This document shows, in pieces, positions 55,539 to 64,000 of a DNA stretch of 64,000 nt. The translations under genes and the position numbers were made by a program. The notes below the pieces were generated by a model. The model was not told the origin of the DNA. It ran no database searches and saw nothing but the letters and a program-made list of their open reading frames with translations. Location of the stretch: assembly GCA_009667805.1 (NCBI GenBank), contig CM019063.1, forward strand, positions 352,432,942-352,496,941. The letters are read 5' to 3'. The stretch is from Leptobrachium leishanense. Its lineage: Eukaryota; Chordata; Amphibia; Anura; Megophryidae. Position 1 is the stretch's first letter, and every line of letters begins with the position of its first letter.

Positions 55539-56857
55539 AAAGGTTTAAAATTTGTGCCTGGGAATTATAGACCTGTGAGCTTAACATCTGTGGCTGGGAA
55601 AGTATTTGAGGGGTTACTAAGGGATAGTATTCAGGAATTTATTGGGAGGTATAATGTAATTGGCAAAAATCAGCATGGTTTCATGAAACACAGATCATGT
55701 CAGACTAACCTAATTACGTTCTATGAGGAAGTAAGTAGAAGTATAGATCAGGGGGTCGCAGTGGATGTGATTTACTTAGATTTTGCCAAAGCTTTCGACA
55801 CAGTTCCACACAAAAGGTTACTATTTAAATTAAGAAAAAATGGTCTAGATGAAAATACTTGTTCTTGGATAGAAAACTGGATAAAAGATAGGGTACAGAG
55901 AGTGGTCATAAATGGTACATTTTCAAGATGGACACCAGTGGTAAGTGGTGTCCCTCAGGGGTCTGTTATAGGACCAATACTATTCAATTTATTTATAAAT
56001 GACCTTGAGATAGGCATTGAAAGTCATGTATCAGTGTTTGCAGATGACACAAAGCTAGGAAAAGTAATACAATGTGAGCAGGATGTTACTTCGCTGCAGA
56101 GGGATTTAGATAGATTGGGGGACTGGGCACTTAAATGGCAGATGAAATTTAATCTAGATAAATGTAAAGTTATGCACTTTGGAGTGAAGAACACACAAGC
56201 AATTTATACCCTAAATGGTACGGAGTTAGGGAAATCCAAGCAGGAGAAGGATTTGGGAATAATCATAGACTTCAAACTAAGTAACAATGTGCAATGTCAA
56301 ACAGCAGCCGCCAAGGCCAGCAAAGTATTGGCATGCATTAAAAGGGGAGTTCACTCACGGGATGAAAACATAATTTTGCCTCTGTATAAATCAATGGTCA
56401 GGCCGCACCTTGAATATGCCGTGCAATTTTGGGCACCGGTCTTAAAAAAAGATATTATAGCGTTAGAAAAAGTGCAGAGACGGGCAACTAAATTAATAAG
56501 GGGGATGGAAGGGTTAAGTTATGAGGAAAGACTAACAAGCTTAAACCTGTTTAGTTTAGAGAAAAGGCGCCTTAGAGGGGATCTGATAACCTTATATAAA
56601 TATATACGGGCCATTATCAACCATTGTCTGATAACCTATTCATTAACAGGACTATACATAGGACAAGGGGTCATCCATTTAGACTGGAAGAAAGAAAATT
56701 TAGCTTAAAGCATAGGAAGGGTTATTTTACGGTGAGAACAATAAAGCTGTGGAATTCTCTGCCTGTTGAGGTGGTTGGGTCAGAGTCTGTACAGACTTTT
56801 AAAAAACGACTGGATGACTTCCTGCAGACACAGAATATTAAGGGTTATAATATTTAA
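55539..56857 (+). pseudogene. CR1-3 reverse transcriptase, one frameshift
   Basis: A frame open to 56708 carries NYRPVSLTS, NQHGFMKHRSCQTNL, YLDFAKAFDTVPHKR, SGVPQGSVIGPILFN, FADDTKL and the C-terminal region to about 56608. There one G is missing compared with CR1-1 (ACGGGCC versus ACGGGGCC), and the last 78 codons continue in the 56624-56857 frame. The N-terminal RT part and endonuclease are lost by truncation. It serves as the reference for lesions in CR1-1. Confidence 0.9.
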
Positions 56858-57061
56858 TAAGCTTCTTGATCCAAGGAGAAATCTGACTGCCATTCTGGGG
56901 TCAAGAAGGAATTTTTTCCCAGTATGTTGCATATTGGCAAGCATTCAGACTGGGTTTTTTGCCTTCTTTTGGATCAACAGCAGTAGGTTATGTGGGAGAG
57001 GCTGAACCCGATGGACGCATGTCTTTTTTCAGCCTATATAACTATGTAACTATGTAACTAT
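55539..57061 (+). mobile_element. CR1/L2-type LINE CR1-3, 5'-truncated
   Basis: It is inserted in Gypsy-A2 with duplication GTAAG (55534-55538 and 57062-57066). It ends in TATGTAAC repeats. It is the best-preserved of the three copies in the window. Confidence 0.92.
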
Positions 57062-57066
57062 GTAAG

Positions 57067-57300
57067 AGGATTGTTGTCCGTCTTTATCACAAATTCAGCC
57101 CCATACAGATAATCTTTCAGCTTGTCTACTACCGCCCACTTCAAGGCTAGGAACTCTAGTTTGTGGGTAGGATAGTTCTTCTCTGAAGGCGTAAGGCTTC
57201 GGCTTACATACTTTACAGGCCTCAACAATCCATCATATTCTTGATATAAGACTCCCCCTAGACCTTCTCTGCTGGCATCCACATGCAATTCGTACGGCTT
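57067..57300 (-). pseudogene. Gypsy-A2 RNase H, N-terminal half
   Basis: The frame reads LHVDASREGLGGVLYQEYDG, YVSRSLTPSEKNYPTHKLEF and FVIKTDNNPL. It includes the first RNase H Asp (HVDAS). This part is deleted from Gypsy-A1. It is interrupted on its 3' side by CR1-3. Confidence 0.85.
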
Positions 57301-57307
57301 ATGAGGA

Positions 57308-58645
57308 TCAGCGTAAGCCAGGACGGGAGCTCGAGTTTAGGCTCTCTTTCAACTTCATAAAGGCACTTTCACATTGATTAGTCCATTCTTCTTGGATGGA
57401 TTCTCGAGCCTTCCTTGGCCCTTGAGCCAACGAACTTCGATCAGAGGCCTTGGAGCCTCCTCTCCCTTCTTCTTTTCGTAGGAGCTTATTCAAAGGTTGA
57501 GCTATCTTAGCAAATCCTCTTACGAATCTTCGGTAATATGAGCAGAACCCCAGGAAAGATCTAAGTTTGGTAACATTCCGGGGTCTAGGCCAGGAAGCTA
57601 CAGCTTCCAACTTTCGAGGATCCGTCGAAACACCCTCTGCCGAAACAACATGTCCCAGGTACGTAACGGAAGGTAGACAAAATTGACATTTCTCCAGGGA
57701 CAGTTTCAACCCCTCTTCATGGAGCCGCTTCAAGACCTTCTCCAACCGTTGCTCATGTTCTTCCAAAGTCTTCCCGAACACAATAATATCATCTAGATAC
57801 ACCAACACTTCTATCAAGTTCATATCCCCGACTGTCTTCTCCATTAACCGTTGGAACGTGGCGGGAGCCCCCGTGTGGCCTTGAGGCATTCTGTTGAACT
57901 CAAAGAACCCCAGTGGGCAGATGAACGCAGTCTTCTCTTTGTCCTCAGGATGCATTGGTATCTGATGATACCCACTTCGCAGGTCTAGTACACTAAACCA
58001 TTTTGCTCCAGACAAACACTGTAGGGCATCTTCTATCTGAGGAGTGGCATATTGATCAGGAATGGTCCTCTGATTTAGCGTGCGATAGTCTATACATAAA
58101 CGGATAGAACCATTCTTCTTTCGAACCATCACTATTGGAGAGGCATAAGGACTCCTGGACTCTTGAATCACTTTAGTCCTCTGTAGTTCATTTAGCTGTT
58201 CTCATAGATTATCCAAGTCTCCCAGCGGAACTCATCTTGACCTTTCTCAAAACGGCTTATCTTCTTGTAGTCGAATGCGATGTTCAGTACTCTTAGCTAA
58301 TCCCACGTCGAACTCATCCTTCGAGAACAAGTCCTTCCATTTTAAAATCTGAGACTGAAGTCGTTTCTTCCATTCAGGCGAGATGGGAGCATCTTTAGGA
58401 TAGAACCGTTCAGCTGGAATCTCTTTATTCACTCCCCCCCCCTAAATCGGTAGGGGAGAGCGGTGTAACAGTAACTACTTGTCCGATGGGCATTCGTGCT
58501 TTCAGGGCCACTGGAGAATCAGACACATTACACACCATAACTGAAACTCTTCCTCGTGTCCGTTTCAATGCTCTTGTAGAGATTATCTCAGGGATTACTT
58601 CTACTCTGGCCTCACTCCCATGACTGAGATCAATTTCCAGTACCA
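57308..58645 (-). pseudogene. Gypsy-A2 reverse transcriptase and pre-RT region
   Basis: RT (58171-57308) is open and complete in motifs: SPYASPIVMVRKKNGS, IRLCIDYRTLN, WFSVLDLRSGYHQI, FICPLGFFEFNRMPQ, VLVYLDDIIVFGK and LGFCSYYRRF. Upstream pieces at 58432-58247 and 58646-58425 give the pre-RT linker in other frames (IPAERFYPKDAPI; VIPEIISTRALKR), separated by stops near 58200 and 58430. The RT lacks the CR1 insert of A1 and confirms its exact position. Confidence 0.88.
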
Positions 58646-59223
58646 AACAAAAGCTGATCCACTGAACAAGTCAGTGGGGACACAATGCATCAATGAGATA
58701 AAATTAAAAGGCAAATTTTATTGTGGCCATAAGCCAAAATCTAAAAACCAACATATGGTAATCACCAAAAAATATATACCCAAGTGAAAATAAAAACAAC
58801 AGGTATTCTTATCGGTACAAGAATCAACGTGTGTGTCCAATGTACAATTGACTGAAGACTAGAATTGCGTCTAAGTAGATGGGAGATACATATATTCAAG
58901 CGACGCTAAGTCATACACACGGAGATAATAGAATACTTGGTAGTGAATTGGCAATGTGAGCTGGGGCAAAATTGTGCACAAATAACCTCCAGTTCATCAT
59001 ATATATATTGAAAATAAATGCCCCAAGGAAATCCACCACAAACTGCCCTCACTGAAGCCGGGCAATACGCTAGTAAATGGTGAAGCTGGATGGCAAAATA
59101 CCCACATTAAAGTTCAAAGTAACCAGCCACAACAATCAGATATACTGTAATAAGCCAAGCACTGGCAAAAAATTGAGAGAGAGGAAATTTGGGGGATAGG
59201 GTAATTTGCTCACTGCCAATAAA

Positions 59224-59268
59224 CGCACCCGACGCGCATTTCGCCTTGCACAGGCTCGTCAGGAGTGC
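59224..59268 (-). ncRNA. Hammerhead ribozyme in PLE terminal repeat
   Basis: On the minus strand: helix I strand GCACTC (59268-59263), core CTGACGA (59262-59256), helix II GCCT-loop GTGCA-AGGC (59255-59243), GAAA (59242-59239), short helix III TGCGCGT (59238-59232), cleavage base C (59231), helix I partner GGGTGC (59230-59225). Helix I pairs over six bases including one G-U. All conserved core bases (CUGANGA, GAAA, A15.1-U16.1, H17 = C) are present. The very short, self-complementary helix III suggests action as a dimer, as described for PLE hammerheads. It would cut element RNA in the terminal repeat. Confidence 0.8.
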
Positions 59269-59959
59269 CGGGAATAGAAAATGAAAATGTATATTTAAAC
59301 CCACTTGCCGGTAGGCTCGTCCCATAATCAGCCAATGAGGCTGTTGAAATGCGATCAGTAGGATGGCCAACACTTAATTACGTGATGGACAAGAGATTAG
59401 TCCAATAGTAGGGCAGTATTAACTGTGTTACTCAAAGTCCGAATGATTAGCAGGTATATAGTTCAATCAATGCCCTCTATTACACACGCATAGCTCCACC
59501 CCTGTATGATTGGCAGTAGGACAAACCAATCGGTTTCCCATATCAGTCCAATAGCTTTTAAAACTGTTTGATGTATTCCATCATACCTGAAGGGTTACGC
59601 TGTGGTTGCAATATACCCAGCTGAAAGGAACAGCGATAATAGTAAATGATGAAATAAAAAACGTATTACTGCCATGAGCACGGGAGGGGAAGGGGGGGAT
59701 GGGAGAAAAGGGGAGGGGAGGATGGGAAAAAGTATAAAGGGCCGCTGGACCAAAAACCATATTGCTGGAAATAACCCAGTTATAAATATGAACGAGGATG
59801 GCTAGATTACGGTGTATGTTGCAGTGGTGCGCTGATGTGGATCACATGCACCTCATGGATTACATATTGGGGTGCATTAAATAATAGGTGATCCAGCTGT
59901 TACCCGTAAGCAACACTATAAAACACCAAGAGATTGTATAGTAGCCATATATTGGGTAG

Positions 59960-60071
59960 GAGAGAGACAGGGGGGATAGTGCGCTTACAAGTAGGGGAGG
60001 AGATCTATGGAGATCGCTATAGAAGCCTGATGGAGATATCTTCCCAATATCACCGATTGACCATAAACAAA
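59960..60071. repeat. Left arm of perfect 112-bp inverted repeat
   Basis: It is identical to the reverse complement of 61034-61145 over 112 bases as far as I can compare. The right arm is the leader of PLE-2. The arms are 962 bp apart. Confidence 0.95.
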
Positions 60072-60687
60072 AACCATACAAACCGGCAGCGCGTCTTCAC
60101 GTTCTCAAGGGAAATAAACACAGGGAGGAATGGAGGGAGAGGTATATACGTTGGTAAAGTGGTCACGGAATACCAGATAGGTTAACCGCTAAACCATATG
60201 GCATATACAGTCAATGATACATACATTGATGAATGGTGGCAAAAAGTTCTGTGAAGGAAAATAATTGTCTATATGTAGAGGTTCTTTCTTCTGTCTGAAG
60301 ATATGTATTCAGCTGGTAGAGTGGATACCTCAGAAGGAGAAAAGACGTAGAAAAAACGTAGTGCAACACTGTATGTTGACCATAAACAATATACATATAT
60401 TGTAAAGAGATAGCAGAAAAAAAGACTCACATTCTTCGAGAGCTTCCAGCCCTCATATGTTCGCTTTCCAGGTTGTTAATAGGCCAACTGGTTTGCCTGC
60501 AGACTCACAATTCAGAGCTCCATAAGTCGCATGGATCACCTCCGGCACCTCATTATTGAAGGAAAAGGCAGCAACCACCAGGAAAGTAAACCAAATGGAA
60601 TGAAAATATATATATATATTTTTTTAAATATTTTTTATTTATCCCAAAGGGATCAATCTAGTGGATTAAAATAGAGGGAAGCCAGAG

Positions 60688-60730
60688 GCTAAACGCGTTT
60701 CACGCCGCTAAGGGCGCTTCTTCAGTAGCA
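60688..60730 (-). ncRNA. Hammerhead-ribozyme-like motif, second PLE terminal repeat
   Basis: On the minus strand: CTGAAGA (60725-60719), one extra A, helix II GCGCC paired with GGCGT (one G-U), GAAA (60701-60698), self-complementary ACGCGT for helix III, then H17 = U at 60692. Helix I is TAGC paired with GCTA (four bases). The extra A after the core is shared with the motif in PLE-1. Sequence otherwise differs from the ribozyme at 59224, so it belongs to another PLE family. Confidence 0.6.
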
Positions 60731-61033
60731 GGTATAGTGAAAAAGAAAGGAAAAAGGACATTACCGTCCTCCTCGGGAACCCAGTTAATATAGCATGGGA
60801 CATGGAGTAAAAACACCTGTCTTTGGAGTCCAATCACGGGGTTTCCGGCACACACTGACGATGTCATAAGGAAGTGGAGGCTGCAGACACTCAGTGTGTC
60901 CCAGGAAGTTGGCACTGGAGGTCGCTGGGTCTCACAATCTCTCCATTGGTGACTCATTTTTCCTCCTTCGAATGAACATCAATCATGAAGGGTGGCTCCC
61001 TCCTCAAATTGGACAGGCAGTGCAACTAGTGCA

Positions 61034-61145
61034 TTTGTTTATGGTCAATCGGTGATATTGGGAAGATATCTCCATCAGGCTTCTATAGCGATCTCCATAG
61101 ATCTCCTCCCCTACTTGTAAGCGCACTATCCCCCCTGTCTCTCTC
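61034..61145. repeat. Right arm of perfect 112-bp inverted repeat (PLE-2 leader)
   Basis: Partner of 59960-60071. It ends 45 bp before the PLE-2 start codon at 61190. Confidence 0.95.
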
Positions 61146-61189
61146 ACATATTGTTTTATTCTTCCCCATTGGTGTGTGCTGCTATCAAG

Positions 61190-63517
61190 ATGTCCCTCTA
61201 TACATACAGGGAGAATATAGGGAAGAATATTGATGCTCTTTTTGGGTCTCATCCAGTTATTACACCTCTAATACATCAACCCGATATCCGTGGTTTGTCC
61301 CAAAAACTAGAAAAAGTTCTTACCAAAGAAATTAAATCCAAATGGGAAATAGCTACACTGGAAAAATATGTCAGAGAACATATTGCCCCTAGAGGCCTTA
61401 GATATTTTAAACTTCCCTCTTCAGATAGAGACAACATTCAATTCCTGGAGGGATGGATAGATATGCTGGAGGGTTTCGCTAGTACTACCATGCAGTATAT
61501 TATCAATTTTAGGAAAAATTCTCTTCCCGTCTTGGACGACCAAATACAAACACTTATAAACGAAATAAATGGGGCCACCACGGGAGAATCAGCAAAGTCT
61601 ATCCTCCATAACATCGAAAAAATGATGGATCAATTGACAACAGATGTGATTGAGGTGAAAAAGAAAAAATACCAGAGAGATGTTGACTAGGGATGTGCGT
61701 TTCGGGTTTCGGAATTTCGGAATTTTCACAAAATTTCCCGATTCGTGTTTTCGGATGCAGCCGAATTTCTGAAAATTTTTAGATCCGAAAATGTCAGATC
61801 CGAAATGTTTTCCGAGCCGAAACGAAATATTTTCGGATTTTTCGAATGGACTTGAAATATGTCAAACAAGGAAAACAGATGTTCCGAAAAACGAAAATTT
61901 TCTAAAAAACGAAAATTTTCGGAAAAACGAAAATTTTCCGAAATCACGAAAAGTCGATACAAAAAACGAGCACAGTGACACGAAAATACGAAAAATGGTC
62001 GAAATTCAGAAAAAAAAATGTACCCGAAAAACGGGCCGAACCGAATCGAATCGAAACCGGTCGAAACGAGCCGAATCGAAAAGTTTAAAAATCCTAAAAA
62101 TCGAACCGAATCGAACCGAAAAAAAATCGGTGCACAAGCCTAATGTTGACGACTATCAGTCAGGCAGGGTAAAAGAGAAATTCTATCCCTCTAAATCCCC
62201 TGTTCAGCATCCTTTTTCCCAATATACCAACATTAAAAACACCCAGAGATACAACTCTCATTCTATTTACCCCAAAAAAACTAGACCTTTCTATAAAAAG
62301 AGACAAATATAAGGATGGGCACATTAACCCTAATCTTACTCCAGTTAGAGATAGAATTTCGAGCAATATGTCCCATGCCTTACTTCTTGGTAACAAAGAA
62401 CCAACTGATAAAGAAAGGTCTTTTTCACCTCTTTTGGTACCCCACATACAGAAGCCTGCCCTTTCACTTCATCAAGATTCGGCAAAGGTTTCCATCAGTC
62501 GTATCCCTGTCCGCTTGAAGACAGGCGCTGTATGCTTCCAGCATATAGAGGAAATATCAAGTGTGCAATCCGGTGATCCCTCAGGCGAGAAGGAGGTAGT
62601 CATAACATCAGAAGAACTTGAAGAAGATTTCTCTACCCCTCAAGGCCTCAGTCCTCCTAAAGATTATCAATGGAAGTCCAACTGGAATAAACATGGACTC
62701 TCACACCATGGGCCTATTTTACACAATAGATTCGAAATACTGGGAAAAGAGGATTTACCAGAGGATTTTCCCAAACCTCGGAGGGAGAAGGCCATCCCAC
62801 AGAACAAGCAATATATACCCCTAGAACCAGATATCGAGGTGATTCAACAGCCGCTACTCGGAGAATTGGTAAAGACATCCAAAAAAAGATTAAAAGAAAG
62901 GCAAGACGAGGAACTAGAGGAGGAAGGTCCTATAAAAAAAGAAAGGAGATAATAAAAAAACCCGATAACATCAAAGGGATTTTTAATTTATCTCAAAGGA
63001 CATTAAATAACACTGAGATTATGGTCCTACAAAAAGGCCTAAAATTTGCTCCAACTAGCAAATTTGATATGTTTTTGGATTTGGAGAAATTTAAAAGAAA
63101 GTTGTGTTTAAAATTTTTTTTCAAAAAAATCCTATTGTTCATTCAATAAACCAGAATGAATATGTTCATACCCAATTAAAGAAACCATCAACCTTTTTTC
63201 CAAAACATATGGTGTCGGAGGAAATGAAAGTATTCCAACATATGTGTATGAGAGATATTGATGCTATTAGTAAACCTGCTCCATCTAAATACAATCTCTC
63301 TAAAAAAGAATATACCTCTCTGATGGATTTACAAAATGATCTAACTATTATCATTAAACCAGCCGATAAAGGCGGGGGTATTGTCATCTTAGACCCCGCC
63401 GAATATAAAAAAGAAGCTAGACGCCAACTGAATGATAATAATACATATAAAATTCTTTCCAACAATCCTACAAAAAATATACAAGAGAGATGTAAGGAAC
63501 TTCTCATAAGGGGTAAG
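61190..63517 (+). pseudogene. PLE-2 ORF, N-terminal region to RT start
   Basis: It starts MSLYTYRENIGKNIDALFGS at 61190. The first 166 codons are alpha-helical and charged. The hAT MITE interrupts at 61688, and the frame resumes at 62143 in phase and runs to TAA at 62312. The frame then continues at 62368-62952 (Glu/Lys-rich, ending KKERR), at about 62960 with FNLSQRTLNNTEIMVLQKGL, and at 63104-63517 with SKKEYTSLMDLQNDL and KPADKGGGIVILDP. At least three indels or stops break it after the MITE. The region before ADKGG is the conserved N-terminal domain of this PLE group. Confidence 0.8.
61688..62142 (+). mobile_element. hAT-type MITE of the hMITE-1 family, 455 bp, TSD ATGTTGAC
   Basis: The duplication ATGTTGAC lies at 61680-61687 and 62143-62150. 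Ends TAGGGATGTGC and (reverse complement) TAGGCTTGTGC. The interior repeats CGAAAATTTTCGGAAAAACG and the CGAATCGAAxCGG blocks match the copy at 12213-12880, which has more internal repeats. It splits the PLE-2 ORF exactly. Confidence 0.92.
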
Positions 63518-64000
63518 GACCAGTTAATTTTATTTTTTTTACTTTATACCTGGTCATGTTGGGTATCATGCTCAGGCCTTTCAATTGACACCCTCCATGA
63601 CCCCCTAGCTGCCACGGTTCTGTAGATATCGGGTTTCAAATGAACCCCCTATCTCCACAAGGGGATTCCGGGCAGCTAGGGGTTCCCGGGCTATCTGACG
63701 TCATCACGCTATGCGGCCCCCACCAAGATGGCGGCCCCCACCGGAGCTAGGCCGCACTTCTGCACCGCAAGGCATCTCTATATACGGCCCCATCAGCATC
63801 TTGTTGTGGAAATTTTATTATGTGGACATTATATTCTAGGATGTGTGTGTTTTATAAATTGTCATCTGTCTCCCTGTGTTTGGATTAAACTGAGAATCGC
63901 TCTAGCAGAGTGTATTTTGGGTTAATCAGAACCAGCGGCAAAACCGTCAGGATGAAAACCTTCTCTTGGGTTTAGAGACGTGTTCTCAGTGTGTGTAGGC
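63518..64000. other. No recognised gene
   Basis: The PLE-2 homology stops at about 63517. The following sequence has a T-run, a TGACGTCATC CRE-like site at about 63698 and CCAAGATGGCGGCC (YY1-like) at about 63722. It is probably another element running off the window; no family recognised. Confidence 0.45.

Larger units (their letters stand above)
52316..58645 (-). mobile_element. Gypsy-A2: second copy of the PNMA-gag Ty3/gypsy family, 5'-truncated
   Basis: Minus-strand copy of the family found at 4944-31295. The 3' LTR (52316-53296), integrase, RNase H, RT and a little of the protease/pre-RT region are present. A CR1 element (55539-57061) interrupts the RNase H region. The homology stops abruptly at about 58645, where PLE-related sequence begins, so gag and the 5' LTR are missing from the window. 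It is useful for reading the damage in Gypsy-A1. Confidence 0.9.
58646..61033 (-). mobile_element. PLE-related terminal-repeat region, minus strand
   Basis: Non-coding sequence with two hammerhead motifs in minus orientation (59224-59268 and 60688-60730) and one arm (59960-60071) of a 112-bp inverted repeat whose other arm is the 5' untranslated region of the plus-strand PLE-2. No convincing ORF. I read it as one or two minus-strand PLE terminal-repeat copies beside PLE-2; PLEs are known for tandem and inverted terminal arrangements. Exact borders are not set, except the left junction with Gypsy-A2. Confidence 0.65.
61034..63517 (+). mobile_element. Penelope-like element PLE-2, 5' part
   Basis: Leader, start codon and N-terminal half of a PLE ORF, interrupted by a hAT MITE and cut at about 63517, just after the ADKGG-type motif. 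It supplies the N-terminal part that PLE-1 lacks in this window. The families are related but differ: IIKPADKGGGIVILD here, MIRSADKGGSIVIMD in PLE-1. Confidence 0.8.

Noticed and set aside
63700..63740. CRE and YY1-like sites as a host promoter
   Set aside because: Two short motifs without a following gene in the window are not enough to call a promoter.

Overview
The window looks like intergenic DNA from a large, repeat-rich vertebrate genome, most likely an amphibian and probably a frog. The reasons are the mix of element types: Penelope-like elements (PLEs), Tc1, several hAT families, CR1/L2-type and L1-type LINEs, a chromodomain Ty3/gypsy element and a second Ty3/gypsy family with a PNMA-like gag. 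I recognise no host gene, no tRNA or rRNA and no CRISPR. Almost everything is transposable-element DNA, often nested, and many borders can be fixed exactly from target-site duplications (TSDs).

Layout. 1-2880: PLE with reverse transcriptase (RT) and GIY-YIG domains, cut by a Harbinger-type MITE (1488-1912). 2907-4512: Tc1 transposon. 4944-31295: one PNMA-gag Ty3/gypsy element (Gypsy-A1, TSD CAGGT) expanded from roughly 7.7 kb to 26 kb by insertions. These are a CR1 LINE (8800-10734), a full-length L1-type LINE (11281-24888, itself holding a hAT MITE at 12213-12880 and a young chromovirus at 18084-24187), a solo LTR (25361-26507) and a hAT element in the 3' LTR (29090-31017). 31301-32987: old LTR-like sequence with another CR1 fragment. 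32996-43463: a 10.5 kb hAT transposon with an uninterrupted 851-codon transposase, two tandem-repeat arrays, two nested hAT elements and a GC-rich end that looks like a promoter. 43533-50769: a second full-length L1. 50784-52315: mostly unrecognised, with one small MITE. 52316-58645: second copy of the Gypsy-A family on the minus strand, interrupted by a CR1. 58646-63517: PLE complex with two minus-strand hammerhead-ribozyme motifs, a perfect 112-bp inverted repeat and a plus-strand PLE ORF interrupted by a hAT MITE. 63518-64000: unrecognised.

The most notable signals are: a hammerhead ribozyme with complete core and three helices at 59224-59268; the intact hAT whose presumed 5' intron is filled by a minisatellite carrying a splice-donor-like motif in nearly every unit; near-identical array segments on both sides of a 100-N gap, which looks like an unmerged contig overlap; and a chromovirus with LTRs differing at 2 of 888 sites but with several frameshifts in pol. 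Only the hAT transposase, the chromovirus gag and the Gypsy-A2 integrase read as long undamaged frames; other element genes carry frameshifts, stops or deletions.
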